Origin: Peribolospora baueri
Taxonomy: Eukaryota > Basidiomycota > Peribolosporomycetes > Peribolosporales > Peribolosporaceae
Reading direction: 5' to 3'
DNA length: 64,000 nucleotides
NCBI GenBank assembly: GCA_029717555.1
Contig: JAMDHS010000001.1
Span: 372,001-436,000, forward strand
In this document: positions 43,752 to 54,700 of the stretch, piece after piece
Layout of the letters: each line of letters opens with the position of its first letter
Position numbering within the stretch: the stretch's first letter is position 1
The notes under the pieces: generated by a model
Told to the model about the DNA's origin: nothing
The model's input: only the letters and a program-made list of their open reading frames with translations
Database searches by the model: none
Made by a program: the position numbers and the translations under genes

Positions 43752-43887
43752 TGTAACGATATGAGTGACCCGATCACCTTGGCCACGTGGCCGACACCGT
43801 GGGCATCGCCTGTATGGTAGTCATCTCCCCGCCGCCGGGCGCTCGTCTTGGAGGAAACACCTTTTGCACATACCTTATCCTGTTACA
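43752..43887 (+). repeat. 3' LTR of the chromovirus fossil
   Basis: It is 136 bases long. It is nearly identical to the 5' copy except for a 9-base insertion and about three substitutions. It is followed by the same CTTAC target repeat. Confidence 0.88.
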
Positions 43888-44640
43888 CTTACGTGTTGAA
43901 TGCATTTGGAAATCATCAGTTCAACCTTCCAGCGTGAGCTGACAATATGTATGCAGCGCGGACCAAATTTATGCGCATGTATCTCAAACATGCGTTAAAA
44001 CACAGGAGCATCAGGCTGCACATCCATCAGCTAGAGAGGTCCTCACCAACTCAAAAAATCAACCCAGAACAATGGACTCAGAAAAACATGGTGTGACTTA
44101 TCCTCCAAGGCTGCCTTACCTGACTTGCCCAACACAAGTTGGTCCTCAGCTTAGCTCGTTGAGATCTACTGCTGGTAAAGATGTAGTAACCCAACAATTT
44201 CACGTCCTTTTCCGATCCAAAATAAATTTTTCATGTGGGGAATGTTACGTTTTTATCAAAAAATAAGAATGACTTGTGCCTCATGTAAGAGGAAGCCGTC
44301 TGTATGTTTCCTGTAAAATGGTCACTGACGCCGTAAAATTTTCTGACGGTTCCGCACCTCCTGCTTCATCCAGAATAATCCTAGCACGGCAAGTCATGAC
44401 AATCAAGCAGCTTCTCAAGTCATGGAGAAAGCACAATGGAGGGAGAGCAAGCTGGGTCGTAACCTCTATGGAAATCTAAATAATTACGCGCATGAAGGTC
44501 ATAAATTCTCTCGGAATTTTTTGCTACCATTAATCCATGCCTCCACTGGTCAGTGTCTGTCTCTCAATTCGATGGCGAACCCGTGGATATTCAAATTTTT
44601 ATGCGCATAAAAATCATTCACAGGGTAGAAGTAGCTATAT
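43888..44640. other. AT-rich island, no supported gene
   Basis: The stretch between the chromovirus and the next gypsy remnant is clearly richer in A+T than its surroundings. It has short open frames without known domains. It contains a perfect 20-base palindrome at 44595-44614 and further ATGCGCAT-like words near 43959. I cannot tell whether it is host intergenic DNA or part of an unknown element. Confidence 0.55.
44595..44614. repeat. Perfect 20-base palindrome
   Basis: The sequence is A-T5-ATGCGCAT-A5-T and equals its own reverse complement. It sits in the AT-rich island. Confidence 0.9.
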
Positions 44641-46107
44641 TCGGTTGAGCGCCGCATGTCCTTCTAGTCGACTTGGCCCTTCCCTTCCCTCTCCATCCCC
44701 TTCTCCCCCAGGCTCACGCTTACGTGAGGAAGATCACTTATGGTTGCTACATAGGGGACGCTCCCCGAGCGCTCCTATATACTCGTGAGGTGTTCAGCCC
44801 TCGAATGCAGAAGAGACAGAGAGGGCGCAAGGGGTCGGGAGCTAACGGAGTGAGGAATGCTCTAACGTCCTTCCAGGGCCTGATGCGGACATAAGCGGAG
44901 ATGAACGGACCAGTGGACTGGAATCCCCGCATCACCCCCTCGTTAGGACGATTGCCCCAATCGTCACTTCGGAAACGGCTTCTATCAAACAAGAACACTA
45001 AGAGAGGCGGTTGTTCGTCGAGTGGTTAGGCGGAGGGCCACTAGCGCCGACGGTCGTCGCCGTGCTGCGTGGCTTCGTCGGCCCACCACCACTCGGCGGG
45101 TTGGGCTCCGATGGCCAGCTTGAGGCGGTCGCCGTTGACGAGGCGGCGAAGGATGTGGCCGTTGGGAGCTTCGAGCTGGTAGACCCCAGAGCTACTGGTT
45201 GACTGGATGATGAAAGGCCCATCCCAGCGGGGCTCCAACTTGTGGTTTCTTGCCGCGCGCTGTCGTAAGACCCTGTTTCCGATCTTGAAGCCATGCTCGA
45301 CGTAAGCATCGTCCCTGCGCTGTGCTTCGTCTTCGAGACGGCGGAGGGCGCGGTTGATGGGGGAGGCGCGGGTGGCGCCCGTCGTATACGAGGAAGAAGG
45401 GCGACTGGCCGTGGCTGCGTATAGCGTGCGCACGGTGCGCGAGGAGTGCGTCGCTTAGGAAGTCGTCCCATCATTTGGTGTCCTTGGTCACAAGCCTGGC
45501 GAGGATGTCGACTAGCACGAAGTTGAACTTCTCCAGCCGCCCGTTAGTCTGCGGGTGGTACGATGTGGTCGAAGGTGCCGGATGTCGAGACCACCCCACC
45601 TTCCCTGGCTTTCCTGCGGCGGCGTGTTCACGACCCTTCCTCGGCGCGGGGCGAAGAGGCCAATTGTCGACTCGAGGTCCGCGAGAGTGCGCGGGAAAGC
45701 AAGCGATCGTACTGCTTCGATCTTCTCCTCCGTTGTGGCAAGATCCGCACGATCGACCTTGTGACCAAGCATCTGGAGGCTGTGATAAGCGACGTGGCAT
45801 TTGGCTGGAGAGAGGCGAACTCCGAGTCCGCGGATGCGGGAGAAGACGTCGCGGAGGTGCTAAAAGATGCTCGTCGAACGTAGGGTTGAAGATGAAGATG
45901 TCGTCAATGTAACAGGCGACGTACTTCCAGAGAATGCCCTTGAAAGTCCATTTTGCGCTGCATCCACCCAGGACTGTTCTTGAACCCCATCATTAGGCCG
46001 ACGAAGCGTTCCTTTCCACGATGAGTATAGACGGTCGCCTTGTCACGATCATCGGGATGGATCGAGATCGGTGAGCTTGTTAAGGCATCATTGTAGCCCT
46101 CCCCCAC
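44641..46107 (-). mobile_element. Old Ty3/gypsy remnant, minus strand
   Basis: Read on the minus strand, the order is RT fragments (about 46107-45512), an integrase fragment (about 45640-45470, SYHPQTNGRLEKFNFV) and the post-integrase domain (about 45430-45000, RALRRLEDEAQRRDDAY and NGHILRRLVNGDRLKLAIG). A candidate LTR follows at about 44995-44641: it starts TGTTCTTGTTTG and has a TATATA near 44776. Its other end was not found. The post-integrase domain resembles a piece inside the chromovirus near 42925-43095. The remnant is badly broken and looks older than the chromovirus fossil. Confidence 0.65.
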
Positions 46108-46403
46108 TTCTCTTTATGCTTTTTGTACGACACCGGAAGGCGACTGGTATCTTTAATGCGATGCCACAAACAGAAGTTGAGAATGGCAGGATGGCTCGAA
46201 GGTGTTGACGTAGACAATGTGACGTCGAAGCGGCGAAAGACCTCGAGGAAGCTGATGCAGATTATCGAGCTGGAGTCTGGTCTGGTCCCGTCTGATTTTG
46301 TTACTGAAGGTTTCGTGTTGCGATGCTCCTGAGACACGGCACGGCACGGCTGGGCAGCAGTGTCCAGTAGCTCAGAGGACCTAGAAGGCGGTAACATGGA
46401 ATT

Positions 46404-47783
46404 TCAGCTATGACCCTCTTCGTCTTCCCCAGGGCAGTCTCGGAGCATTTCCTCGCCGTTGGCGTACTCGACGCCGCACCAAAAGCAGTAGTTGTGCTGT
46501 TGGCGCAGGTAGGCAAGGGTGAGAGAGAGACGGGTGGGCGCCTAGAAGAGCCACCCGGCACAATCGATGGTTAGCTTTAGCTTTGCTCTCCATGGCGACT
46601 TGGGCCACTGTCATCGCACTCACATCAAGAGACAAAAACTTCGCCACTTCTTCGCGAAGAGAAACCCGATCCTCGGCTTTGTGGTCAAAAGTATGATCAG
46701 TACCAGCATCTTTATCTTCTGAACGAGTGGAAACCGCAAAGAAGCAAGAGTTTGAAACAGCCAGCGGAGGCGGAAGTGACACGACAGCGAGACCTACCAT
46801 CCGACCCAGTAGAGGCTATGACAGGGCTCTCTGACCCTTTCGCGACACTCCGGTCTGGCTCATCCTGATCCTCGGAGATCAGCAGAAACGAAGGAAACGT
46901 CGATGGATCTTGTGGGTCGAGCCAAAGACGATTGAACTTTAAGACAGCAGGAGCAGATTCGAAGCAGATTCACAGATTCAGTCAGCGTCTCTTAGTGAAA
47001 AGAAGCCCAGACGGATAACGAAGTTAAACAGACTTTGACTTCGCTATCCCCACCGGATCGCCTCCGGTCCAGCAACTCGCAGGTCTTTCTGGCGTCTTTG
47101 AGTCTTCCCTCGGCTCTACGCACTGCGTGTTCTCTCGCACTCCTCGCTCGAAAGTCATCTGTAGCGGCCTCCGGGAATGCAGGACTTGTGTCCGCCGATG
47201 CCGACGGCGACAACTTCGTACGTTTCGAAAGATGTCCGACACCCCCACGACCTGTGGCCATATCGGAGAGGAAGAGCAAGCTACTCAAGCTCAGTTTGAA
47301 CGATCACAGAGATGGCCCATGTGCTTTTCAGGACTGACCTGATCGCTGCTCGATACGTATTGGCTCCGCGTTTGAATCTGGATTTTTGCGTCCTAGGTCG
47401 AGGCCTGTGGGATTTGAGGGTGACTCTCGGCGTTGCTTTTTAACCGGCGGACTCTCAGCAGTCTCAAGATTCTGATCAACACTTCTTCCCAACGCCTCGC
47501 CCTGGCGATAACCCATCTTCAATAGCAGCCGCATCGCGACGCTCTGCCCCTCACTGCCTGCCTCCGATTCAAGAAGATTGCGCGCAAGGCCTTGTCTCCG
47601 GCTCTCTTCCTCTCGCTCGCGCTTGCTCTTGATCAGGCCTTTCTCGAGCGAGGCCTTCTCGGCCTGGCGACGACGCTCAGTGTACGTCTGTTGACTGAAT
47701 GCGTGCGATTCCACCGACTGAGCATCTTGCAGGAAGCGATCCGACATGAAATCCTCTTCCTCGTCTGACTCGTGGCCGGCCAT
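46404..47783 (-). CDS. G-patch domain protein GPATCH11 (CENP-Y/CCDC75) homologue
   Basis: Homologues are small nuclear or kinetochore-associated G-patch proteins of uncertain function. The start is MAGHESDEEEDFMSDRFL, like the vertebrate DYMSDSF start. A Glu/Arg/Lys-rich helix and the G-patch region follow (LLLKMGYRQGEALGRSVDQN). The conserved coiled part FRARSAREHAVRRAEGRL, then DARKTCELLD, is in the second exon. The next landmark is FNRLWLDPQDP. The C-terminal zinc-binding module reads YLRQQHNYCFWCGVEYANG then EEMLRDCPGEDEEGHS, with the Cys spacing of the family, and the stop is at 46404-46406. About four introns. It is the only undamaged host gene inside the transposon-rich block. The direct repeat at 47916 lies 133 bases upstream of its start. 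Confidence 0.86.
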
Positions 47784-47915
47784 CTTGAGGAGCGTTCAGC
47801 GACGTCTGGCAATCAAAGCAGGTATGAAGCTCTTGTATAAAAGGTCTGGGAAGAAGACAGGGAAGACAGGCGGGTACGTTTTGGGGCCGTGACGGCGAGC
47901 CATCAAGCGGATGGC

Positions 47916-48091
47916 GGTGGACGCGAAAGGTCAGCTAAACTTGAAGGCCCAAACGCCACAGGACGAAATTGTAGTCCGCAGTTGGTGGGAGGCCCTTGGC
48001 AAGAGGGCAATAGTGGGGGGGAAAGCGATTGTGAAGTTCCGAGCGGGTAGGCCTTTGAAAGTGAGAAGGGAGATCGAAGGTCGGACGTAGC
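47916..48091. repeat. Left copy of ~170-bp flanking direct repeat
   Basis: It runs from GGTGGACGCG to GGACGTAGC and is matched at roughly 90% identity by 55090-55259 in the same orientation. It abuts the TGTAAC at 48092 exactly. Confidence 0.88.
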
Positions 48092-48554
48092 TGTAACGCA
48101 CCCAAGATAGGAGATGGAGGAAGACTACTGGGTTCCATGGTGATCGGTTGGGGGCTGCAGTGGATATCACCGCCCTCTACCGACCACGTGACCTAGCCTA
48201 CATGTTGATCTGGGCCCCGTACCGTTGTGGACCACACTCCCCATCGTTCCTCCACGTCCTAGTGTTCATAGCATATATACGCCCCACGTGTATTCCTCAA
48301 TTGTTCACACAAGTCGCGCAGGCGCACGTGATTCACTCATTTCCTCTTACTCCTCCCTTGTTACTAGTCCCCTGAGCCTGGCCCCATGTATATAAGAACA
48401 GGCACTCAGGGCATCCTTGGAGGACGACCTTCACCTTACTACGACCAGCCAAATCGATCCAGTTCTCTTCATCTCGTTTCTCTCTTCTCTGTCTCTATCG
48501 CTTCCGCTGCAACAACTACTCGCTTCCATCCCATTTTCCACGACACGCGTTACA
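48092..48554. repeat. LTR-like segment with TATA box
   Basis: It begins TGTAAC and a GTTACA lies at 48549-48554, matching the ends of the LTR family in this window. An inner stretch (48205-48228) is nearly identical to the sequence just left of 55089. A TATATAA lies at 48389-48395, followed by a CT-rich leader. It may be one long LTR or a short LTR followed by leader sequence. Orientation is ambiguous because the ends are inverted repeats. Confidence 0.4.
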
Positions 48555-48739
48555 TCCCCACCTTAAAAGATGCGTCGACCCGGACGCCCACGAACATGAA
48601 ATGGACGAAAACATGGGGTGAGGGAGAAACATAAAGAGAAAGATGCGAAGTCTGAGCAAAAGGGAGACAAGATGCGTCGGCCTGAACACATGAAAAGGAG
48701 CTGGAAGGGAGCAGCCGAGAGAAGATGTCCTCTTCAGTC

Positions 48740-51351
48740 CTGGAATTACCGCGTCTTGGTGATAGACAAGGGCGACGGTGCGAAGGACTTGGAGGCCGAG
48801 GAGGTTGTCGAAGAAGAGCCTGACGATCTGGAACGCGCCGAAGCCGGGGATGCTGCGCGGCGTGAAAGGTGATGAAGCTGAAGCGGATCTCGAACGATCG
48901 CGGAAAGAGAACCTTGGTGGCTTCGGCCGAGCCGTCGCCTAGGAACCGACGTCCAACGTTGTTGTCGACAAAATCGAAGAAAGGTTGCACCGATCCGGGC
49001 CTCGACTCGAAGAGCTGACGAAACTCGAGGCCGACGGTCTGGATCAGCTCGCCGTGTTGGCAGTTGCGCGTCAGCGCGGCCTGGTTGCCGATGGCCTCCG
49101 AGTCGATCGTGTCCCAGGCCTCGAGCATGGCGCCGACTTGACTCTCGTCGTGGATGGACGCCGCAAAGCGCCTATGGGAATTGATACACGCCGATGTAAC
49201 GCAAGAGCAAGTGCCCGAAACGGGCGCCAAACTCGACCTCCGTCCCACCCGCCGAGCTGGGCCGAACCGGGCCCGCTGGGGAAGGCTGGGAGCGTGCGAA
49301 CGGTGACGACGGCCTCCAAACCGTCCTGCCCTCGTCCACCGCCGTGCCGTCCAGCGCGGTGCGAACCGTTTTCCGGCTGCTGCTGCTGCTGCCGCGCTGA
49401 CAAGCGACAACTCTCGTCGCTCGCAGCGCCCGCTCGATGCCGCACCGCGACCGTGCCGACGGTGTGACGGCGGAGGCTGGCGGGAGGGAGCTCGAGCGTG
49501 GTCGTCGAATCCGCGGAGGAGACGACGGCCTTGGTCTCGCGCGACGGCGCGGTCGACGCGACCGAGGGTCCGATGCTGGTAGCGCGGCGGGGCGGGCGTC
49601 GGGAATGACGGCGTAGGGCCTTCATGGGCACCACCCGCTGTTGCGGAGGGAGGCGTGCCGCGGCCGGTCGTCGACGCCAAGAGCGAAAGTGAGGGCGTCC
49701 GGAAGGGCCGAACATCCGGCCGGCGCGGGGAAGGCGTCCGCGCTCGAGGTCGAGGGTGAGCGGCGTGGGGGCGACACGCTCGCCGACCGCGCAGGCAGCA
49801 ACTTCTCCCGACGTAGCGCCGGCATTGACGGCGATGGGACGGGGCCCCAGATTGGAGAATAGGAGGCGAGTGGTCGAGGCGTTCACCAGAGCGTGGGCGG
49901 CGAGAATGGTGGCCTTCGGGGCGCGCGGGCGAAACGAGACGGGGAATTGAACGCCGAGGGTTGGATGCGGCCGACGTCCGCTGAGGCGAGTGTGTCGAGG
50001 CCGTATTCGGCGATGACGTCCATCCCAATGCCGATGAGAGGGGCGTAGTTCGGCAAAGGCATGAAACTCGGCTTGAAGCTCTATCTTGACGGGGTCTTTC
50101 GTCTCCGTCACGCCGTCGAGGAACGCAGTCAAAACGGCGGAGCCCTTCGTCTGGTTCGTCCCCAGGCCCTGGACCTGGACGGTGGAAGGCCGCGCGGTGC
50201 CACCCAGCCACCTGAGGAAGGCGGCGGCGATGAAGCTGAGGTACGCCGGTGTCGAGGAGCACACGGGGCCGCGTGAGTTCATGATGCGGACTGAGACGTG
50301 CGCAGGCACGCTCCTGCGGAACTCGTGGCCGCCCCCCGGGTTGAGCGGGGCACCGTGGTTAGAATGATATCGTCGTGATGGCGGACATGGTCAGAGGCAA
50401 GTGGAAGGGGGCGGCCGGGTTGGAATAGACGGAGTCGGCGGTGGGAGTGACGGGGTCGAGGGGGGTGACGGTGGCTTGCGGGACGTCGAGACCAGAGACG
50501 CCTCCGCCATTGCCGTTCAATCATGGCGCCGGCAAAGGTTGCGGCCGCGCTGTTGGGACATCACAGAACAGGATAAGAGGCGACAGCGCGCAGACGGATC
50601 CGGCCATCCGGTGGTCGCTGTCGTCGTCCTGCTCGTCTTCGCCGTCAGAGGTGACTATGATATCGCACCGCGAGTGGCCGCCCTCTCCGCCACTGCGGCC
50701 CAGGTTGGCTTGCGCGGCGCGGGTGAACGAGCTGAGCACCTCGGCCTCGGTGGACGTCTTGGGACGAATGCTGCAGTAGTGATACTTGGAGTTGCCCCGG
50801 ACGCCCAATCGTCGTGGCTGGATGCGTGGGAAGCACAACCGGACGGCCTTTCCGAACGAGGCGCTGTTGATGCACTGGACGTCGTACTCGACACAGACGA
50901 GCTGGTACAAGTTGTAGAGGCCTTGACGAGAGACGTTGCCCTCTTCGCTAGCCACATAGCTTGCATGCAACCAAGCGTTGACGAAGCCCTGCTGTGCCTC
51001 GTCGGCGGCGCTGCTGGCGACCGCCTTTTCGACCTCGACGGACAAGCGCTCGAGGAACTCGACCCTCACGACGGGCGGCAGAGGGGGCCCGGCGGGGGTG
51101 GGAATAGGATGCAAACCACCGCCGTTGCCGTTGTCGTTGGAAGATTTATACCTCTCCGGGAGAACGCGTTCCAGGGCAGATGTCGCCCGGGCGGCAGCGG
51201 AATCGGCCGCGCTGAGGGGGGGCGGCGGGGCGGCGTCAACGAGGCCGGCGTCGGCGAAAGCCTTCAGACGCACGGTCCGGAGCCGCTCTTCGATCTCCGC
51301 CCGTCGCCTACTCTCGTCGTCGGCGCGGTCTAGTGAGGGCGTGGCCAGCAC
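48740..51351 (-). pseudogene. RFX-type winged-helix transcription factor gene, apparently decayed
   Basis: RFX factors bind X-box DNA; fungal members such as Crt1 control DNA-damage genes. The DNA-binding domain is complete in one frame at about 51030-50760: WLHASYVASEEGNVSRQGLY, CINSASFGKAVRLCFPRIQP, RRLGVRGNSKYHYCSIRPK. The RFX dimerisation-type C-terminus is at about 49140-48780: SQVGAMLEAWDTIDSEAIGNQ, FRQLFESRPGSVQPFFDF, then GFGAFQIVRLFFDNLLGLQV. In between, well-biased coding frames change near 50070, 49930 and 48870 with no GT/AG pair that I can see to explain it. The first in-frame codon at 51351 is GTG and no ATG precedes it before a stop. Unspotted introns are the alternative. The middle segment (about 50300-49650) is not one I recognise. 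The end coordinate is approximate. Retroelement sequence flanks it on both sides. Confidence 0.6.
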
Positions 51352-51646
51352 TGTCCGCCAAGCTGTCGATGCGCGTCAGCGTCTCCTCGTGCCGTCGGGA
51401 AAAAAAAAAAGCGGAATCCTCGGCCACGGCGCGGACGTGGACCTGGGTCGCCGCCACGAGCTCGCAAAGGCCTTGAAAACGGTCATGTCCGGTGTGTCGC
51501 CTGCGGCCGTAGCGGCCGGGTTCATCGGTCGGACGAGAGACGTGGGGTCCGAGGGACGGGAAGAAGGCCGGCTTGCCCCGACGCGGGCAGGGACATGGTG
51601 GGCGGGTCGACGACCGACGGGCGGACTGGGGAGGGCGTCAAGCGAG

Positions 51647-51761
51647 TGTAACAGAATAAGGTAAGGTGCAAAGGTGGTTTCCCCAAGACGAGCGCCCGGC
51701 GATGGGGAGATGACTACCGTACAGGCGATTCCCAGGGGTTCGGGTCACTCACCCCGTTACA
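51647..51761 (-). repeat. LTR of the second gypsy fossil
   Basis: It is 115 bases long with TGTAAC/GTTACA ends. Over most of its length it is clearly homologous to the LTRs at 38466 and 43752, sharing CGCCTGTACGGTAGTCATCT and CGCCGGGCGCTCGTCTTGG. It lies in the opposite orientation to those copies. Confidence 0.85.
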
Positions 51762-54700
51762 GCGGGCTCCGTCACCGCGATGGATATCGCCGCCGTCCAC
51801 CGCAGCCTGGCCTACCAAGATTATGTCGTCCGGGACCGTCGTCAACGTCGCTGCCTCCAATGCGTTCGCTTCCGCCTTGAGCTGATCCGGCCGCAACAGC
51901 GCCATGAAGTTCAGCACATTCGTCCGGGTCTTGCCGTTGATGGGTCGCGTGGGCGCCTCCCCCCCTCACAGACGTCGCTCCTGCGCGTCAATGCGTCGGG
52001 TTTGCCCCCCTCCAGGCCCGGTCGATAGGCGGTCGTGAAGTCGAAGTCGGCGAGCTTGGTCGCCCACCGGCTTGGCGGCGGTTGAGAAGGCGTTTCGTGA
52101 CGAACCACATCAGCGCTTTGTGATCGGGACTTCGACGGACGTGACGTTCCCTTCGCAGTATTGCCTCCATTCCAGGAGACACTGCACGATGGCGAGGAGT
52201 TTCTTGTCGTGGATCTCGTAGTTCTGCTCGGCTGGGTTCATCTTGCGGCTGTAGTATGCGATGGGATGGAACAAGCCGGTGTGCTTATCCGCTGGCTCGC
52301 AACACCCGCGATGGCCTGGTCTGACGCGTCAACCCCCGGTAGCGACGGGTCGAAGTGCCTGAGAAGCGGCGCGGACGTGAACCGTTCTTTGAGTTCGTCG
52401 AAGGACGCTTGCGTTCGTCCATCCCAGACCCAAGGCGGGCTCTTCCTGAGCAAGGCCGTGAGGGGCGAGCTTCGCGAACCCACGGATGAACCTCCGATAG
52501 AAATTGGCGAACCCGAGGAAGGCTTGGATGTCGTGCACGTTCCTCGGGACGAGTCAGTCCAGGACCGCCTGAACTTTGCTCTGATCCATCGAGATTCCGG
52601 ACTCATCCTTGAGGCGTTTGCAAAACACGGCGAACATGGTCGTCGTGCTCTCGTGACTGGCTGAGTAGACTAGGAGATCGTCTAAATAGATGATGAGGAA
52701 TGCGTCGAGCATGTCACGGAAGTGGTCGTTCATGAGTCGCTGAAACGACGCTGGCGCGTTGCAGTGGCCGATAGGCATGACCAGGTACTCGTAGCTGCCG
52801 TACTTCGTCTTAAACGCCGTCTTCCACTCGTCACCCTCCCTAGTTCGGAGATTCGCGAAGACGCGGGATTGGCGAAGTCGGTCGAGGAGTTCACTGATGA
52901 GTGGGATCGGGTATCGGGTCTTGGCCGTGATGCGGTTGAGCGTCTTGTAATCTACGCAGAGACGAAGTCCTCCGTCCTTCTTCTTGATGAAGAGTACTGG
53001 AGCTGCTCCAGGCGAGTTTGAGCTCCGAATGAAGCCCTTCGCGAGCATCCCATCCAATACTCCTTCAACATCTGACGTTCTTTCTCAGAGAGCGAATAAA
53101 TCGGGTGATTCGGTATCGTGCACCCTGGAACCAGAACCAGCTCGACTGCATGATCGTAGCTTCAGTGAAGCGGTAGCTGACTCGCTTTCGCCTTCAAGAA
53201 GACGCTCGCGAACTCGTGATGCTTGGACGGGATGAGGGCGCGAATCTCATCCTCGTCCTCGAGGGCGTCCTCCGGGTCTTCGTCGACATCCGCCACGTTG
53301 GCCGTATCCTGGGAGCTACCGAGCTCGACCAGGCTCGTCGTGCTGGCATGTCCTTCCAGCTGCACCAGCTGGTGAAACTCGAGAGCCGAGACGAACCGCA
53401 TATGGGGGCGCTGGAGCTCTGGCTAGCGCGTCATCCCTTGGTTCTGTCCACATTCGCCGGCTTCGTCGGTGTGTCGAATGGGACCATCGCGCCGTCGATC
53501 TGGTATCCTGGTACGACGAAGTCCAGCTGAATCCCGTTGTCGATGAGGAACGGCAAACTCAGCATGAGGTCCCAGCCGCGCGTCGGGGCAACCAAGAATG
53601 TCGCCTCTCTCGACCGCGGACTTCCTGCCAGCTTTACTCGGGCTCGGCACGCTTCAGTGAGCGTGGGTGCTTCCTTCACGGCTCCTCCGAACGGGGTGAC
53701 GGGGACTGGCTCGTTGAGCAAGTGCGCAAAGAGCGCGCCCGGACAAAGTCTTCGGAGACGAAATTCATGGACGCGGCGCAGTCGACCAGCGCCTTCGCGG
53801 GGATGGTCGCCCCGTGTCCCTGTATCTTTACGGTCGTGAACAGCAGCGGGCTGCTCTCCGGCTGGGCTCGCGGGGACGAAAGAGAAACAGAGTTGGATTC
53901 CTCCCCCTTGGTGACTACGTACACCGCATTGACCTTCGCCGCCGAACCCCTGGCCGCCGTCCTGGTGGGGCATTCCTTCGTGACGTGCCCCGGCTTGCCG
54001 CATGTGAAGCATAACCCTTGCTCCTGATACCTCTTCCTCTCCTCCTCACTCAACCGCTTCCGCCGTTCCACCTGGCCGCTGCCTGGCATCGTCGTGTCTG
54101 CCGACCCGACTGACGAGCATGGCAGCGGCGTGGGCCCCTGCAAGGCGATGAGGTCGTCGTGCTTGTCCGGCTCGCCCGTCCTCACCAGCTCGTCTTTGAC
54201 CTCCTCGTTGAGGCCGCTGTAGAACGCCTCGCGGACGCTGTCGTTCCATCCTGTGACTACGGCCAGTCTCCGGAAGTCGGCGGCGTGGACCGCTACCGAG
54301 CGGGTCCCCTGCTTGAGGTGCCGCAACTTGCGTGAGGCCATCCGCATCGCGTCGGGATCGCCGAAAGTTGCCCGAAGCTGCTGGGCGAACAGTTCGAAGT
54401 CGTCGATCCATCCCGGTGGGTGCATGGCCTCCAAATGGGGCTGTGCCCAACGGAACGCGGCGTCGCGCGGGAAGATGGCGTGGGCCACTTTGACTCGTCC
54501 GGCCCTGAACTTGTGGCGTTGCGTCAAGTGGACGAGTCGGAGCTGGCTGAGGAAGTCCTCCAGCTGGCCCTGGGAGGACTGGGCGCCGTCGAACTTGTCG
54601 GGGTTGCTCACGACCACACCCCCGGCGTCACCGTCGATGCTGTACTCTTTGACGACGGTCGGCGCCGTGAGGTTCTCCGGCTGCGAGGGAGCGGGCGTGC

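Larger units (their letters stand above)
38466..43887 (+). mobile_element. Ty3/gypsy chromovirus fossil with very short LTRs
   Basis: The element starts TGTAAC and ends GTTACA and is flanked by the 5-base direct repeat CTTAC on both sides (38461-38465 and 43888-43892), so its ends are intact. Recognisable parts in order are: gag-like sequence (about 39345-40330); protease-like sequence and the start of the RT region (about 40560-41230); the integrase zinc-binding and core region (about 41640-42490), with a [12 protein letters not shown] motif; and a chromodomain-like tail (about 42750-42910, EVSRILDSRLRRRKLEYL). Between the tail and the 3' LTR (about 42925-43560) lie fragments of an unrelated gypsy family, similar to the remnant at 45.0-46.1 kb. 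The element is broken, with several breaks. A TATA-like stretch lies near 38933. The LTRs differ by about three substitutions and one 9-base indel, so the insertion is fairly recent. Confidence 0.88.

Noticed and set aside
44072-44788. Short open frames in the AT-rich island
   Set aside because: None has a recognisable domain, and the lengths are what chance would give.
48550-50262. A 570-codon minus-strand frame taken as one protein
   Set aside because: Only its part near 49140-48870 has coding bias and RFX similarity; the rest is Arg/Pro-rich shadow of the neighbouring frame.
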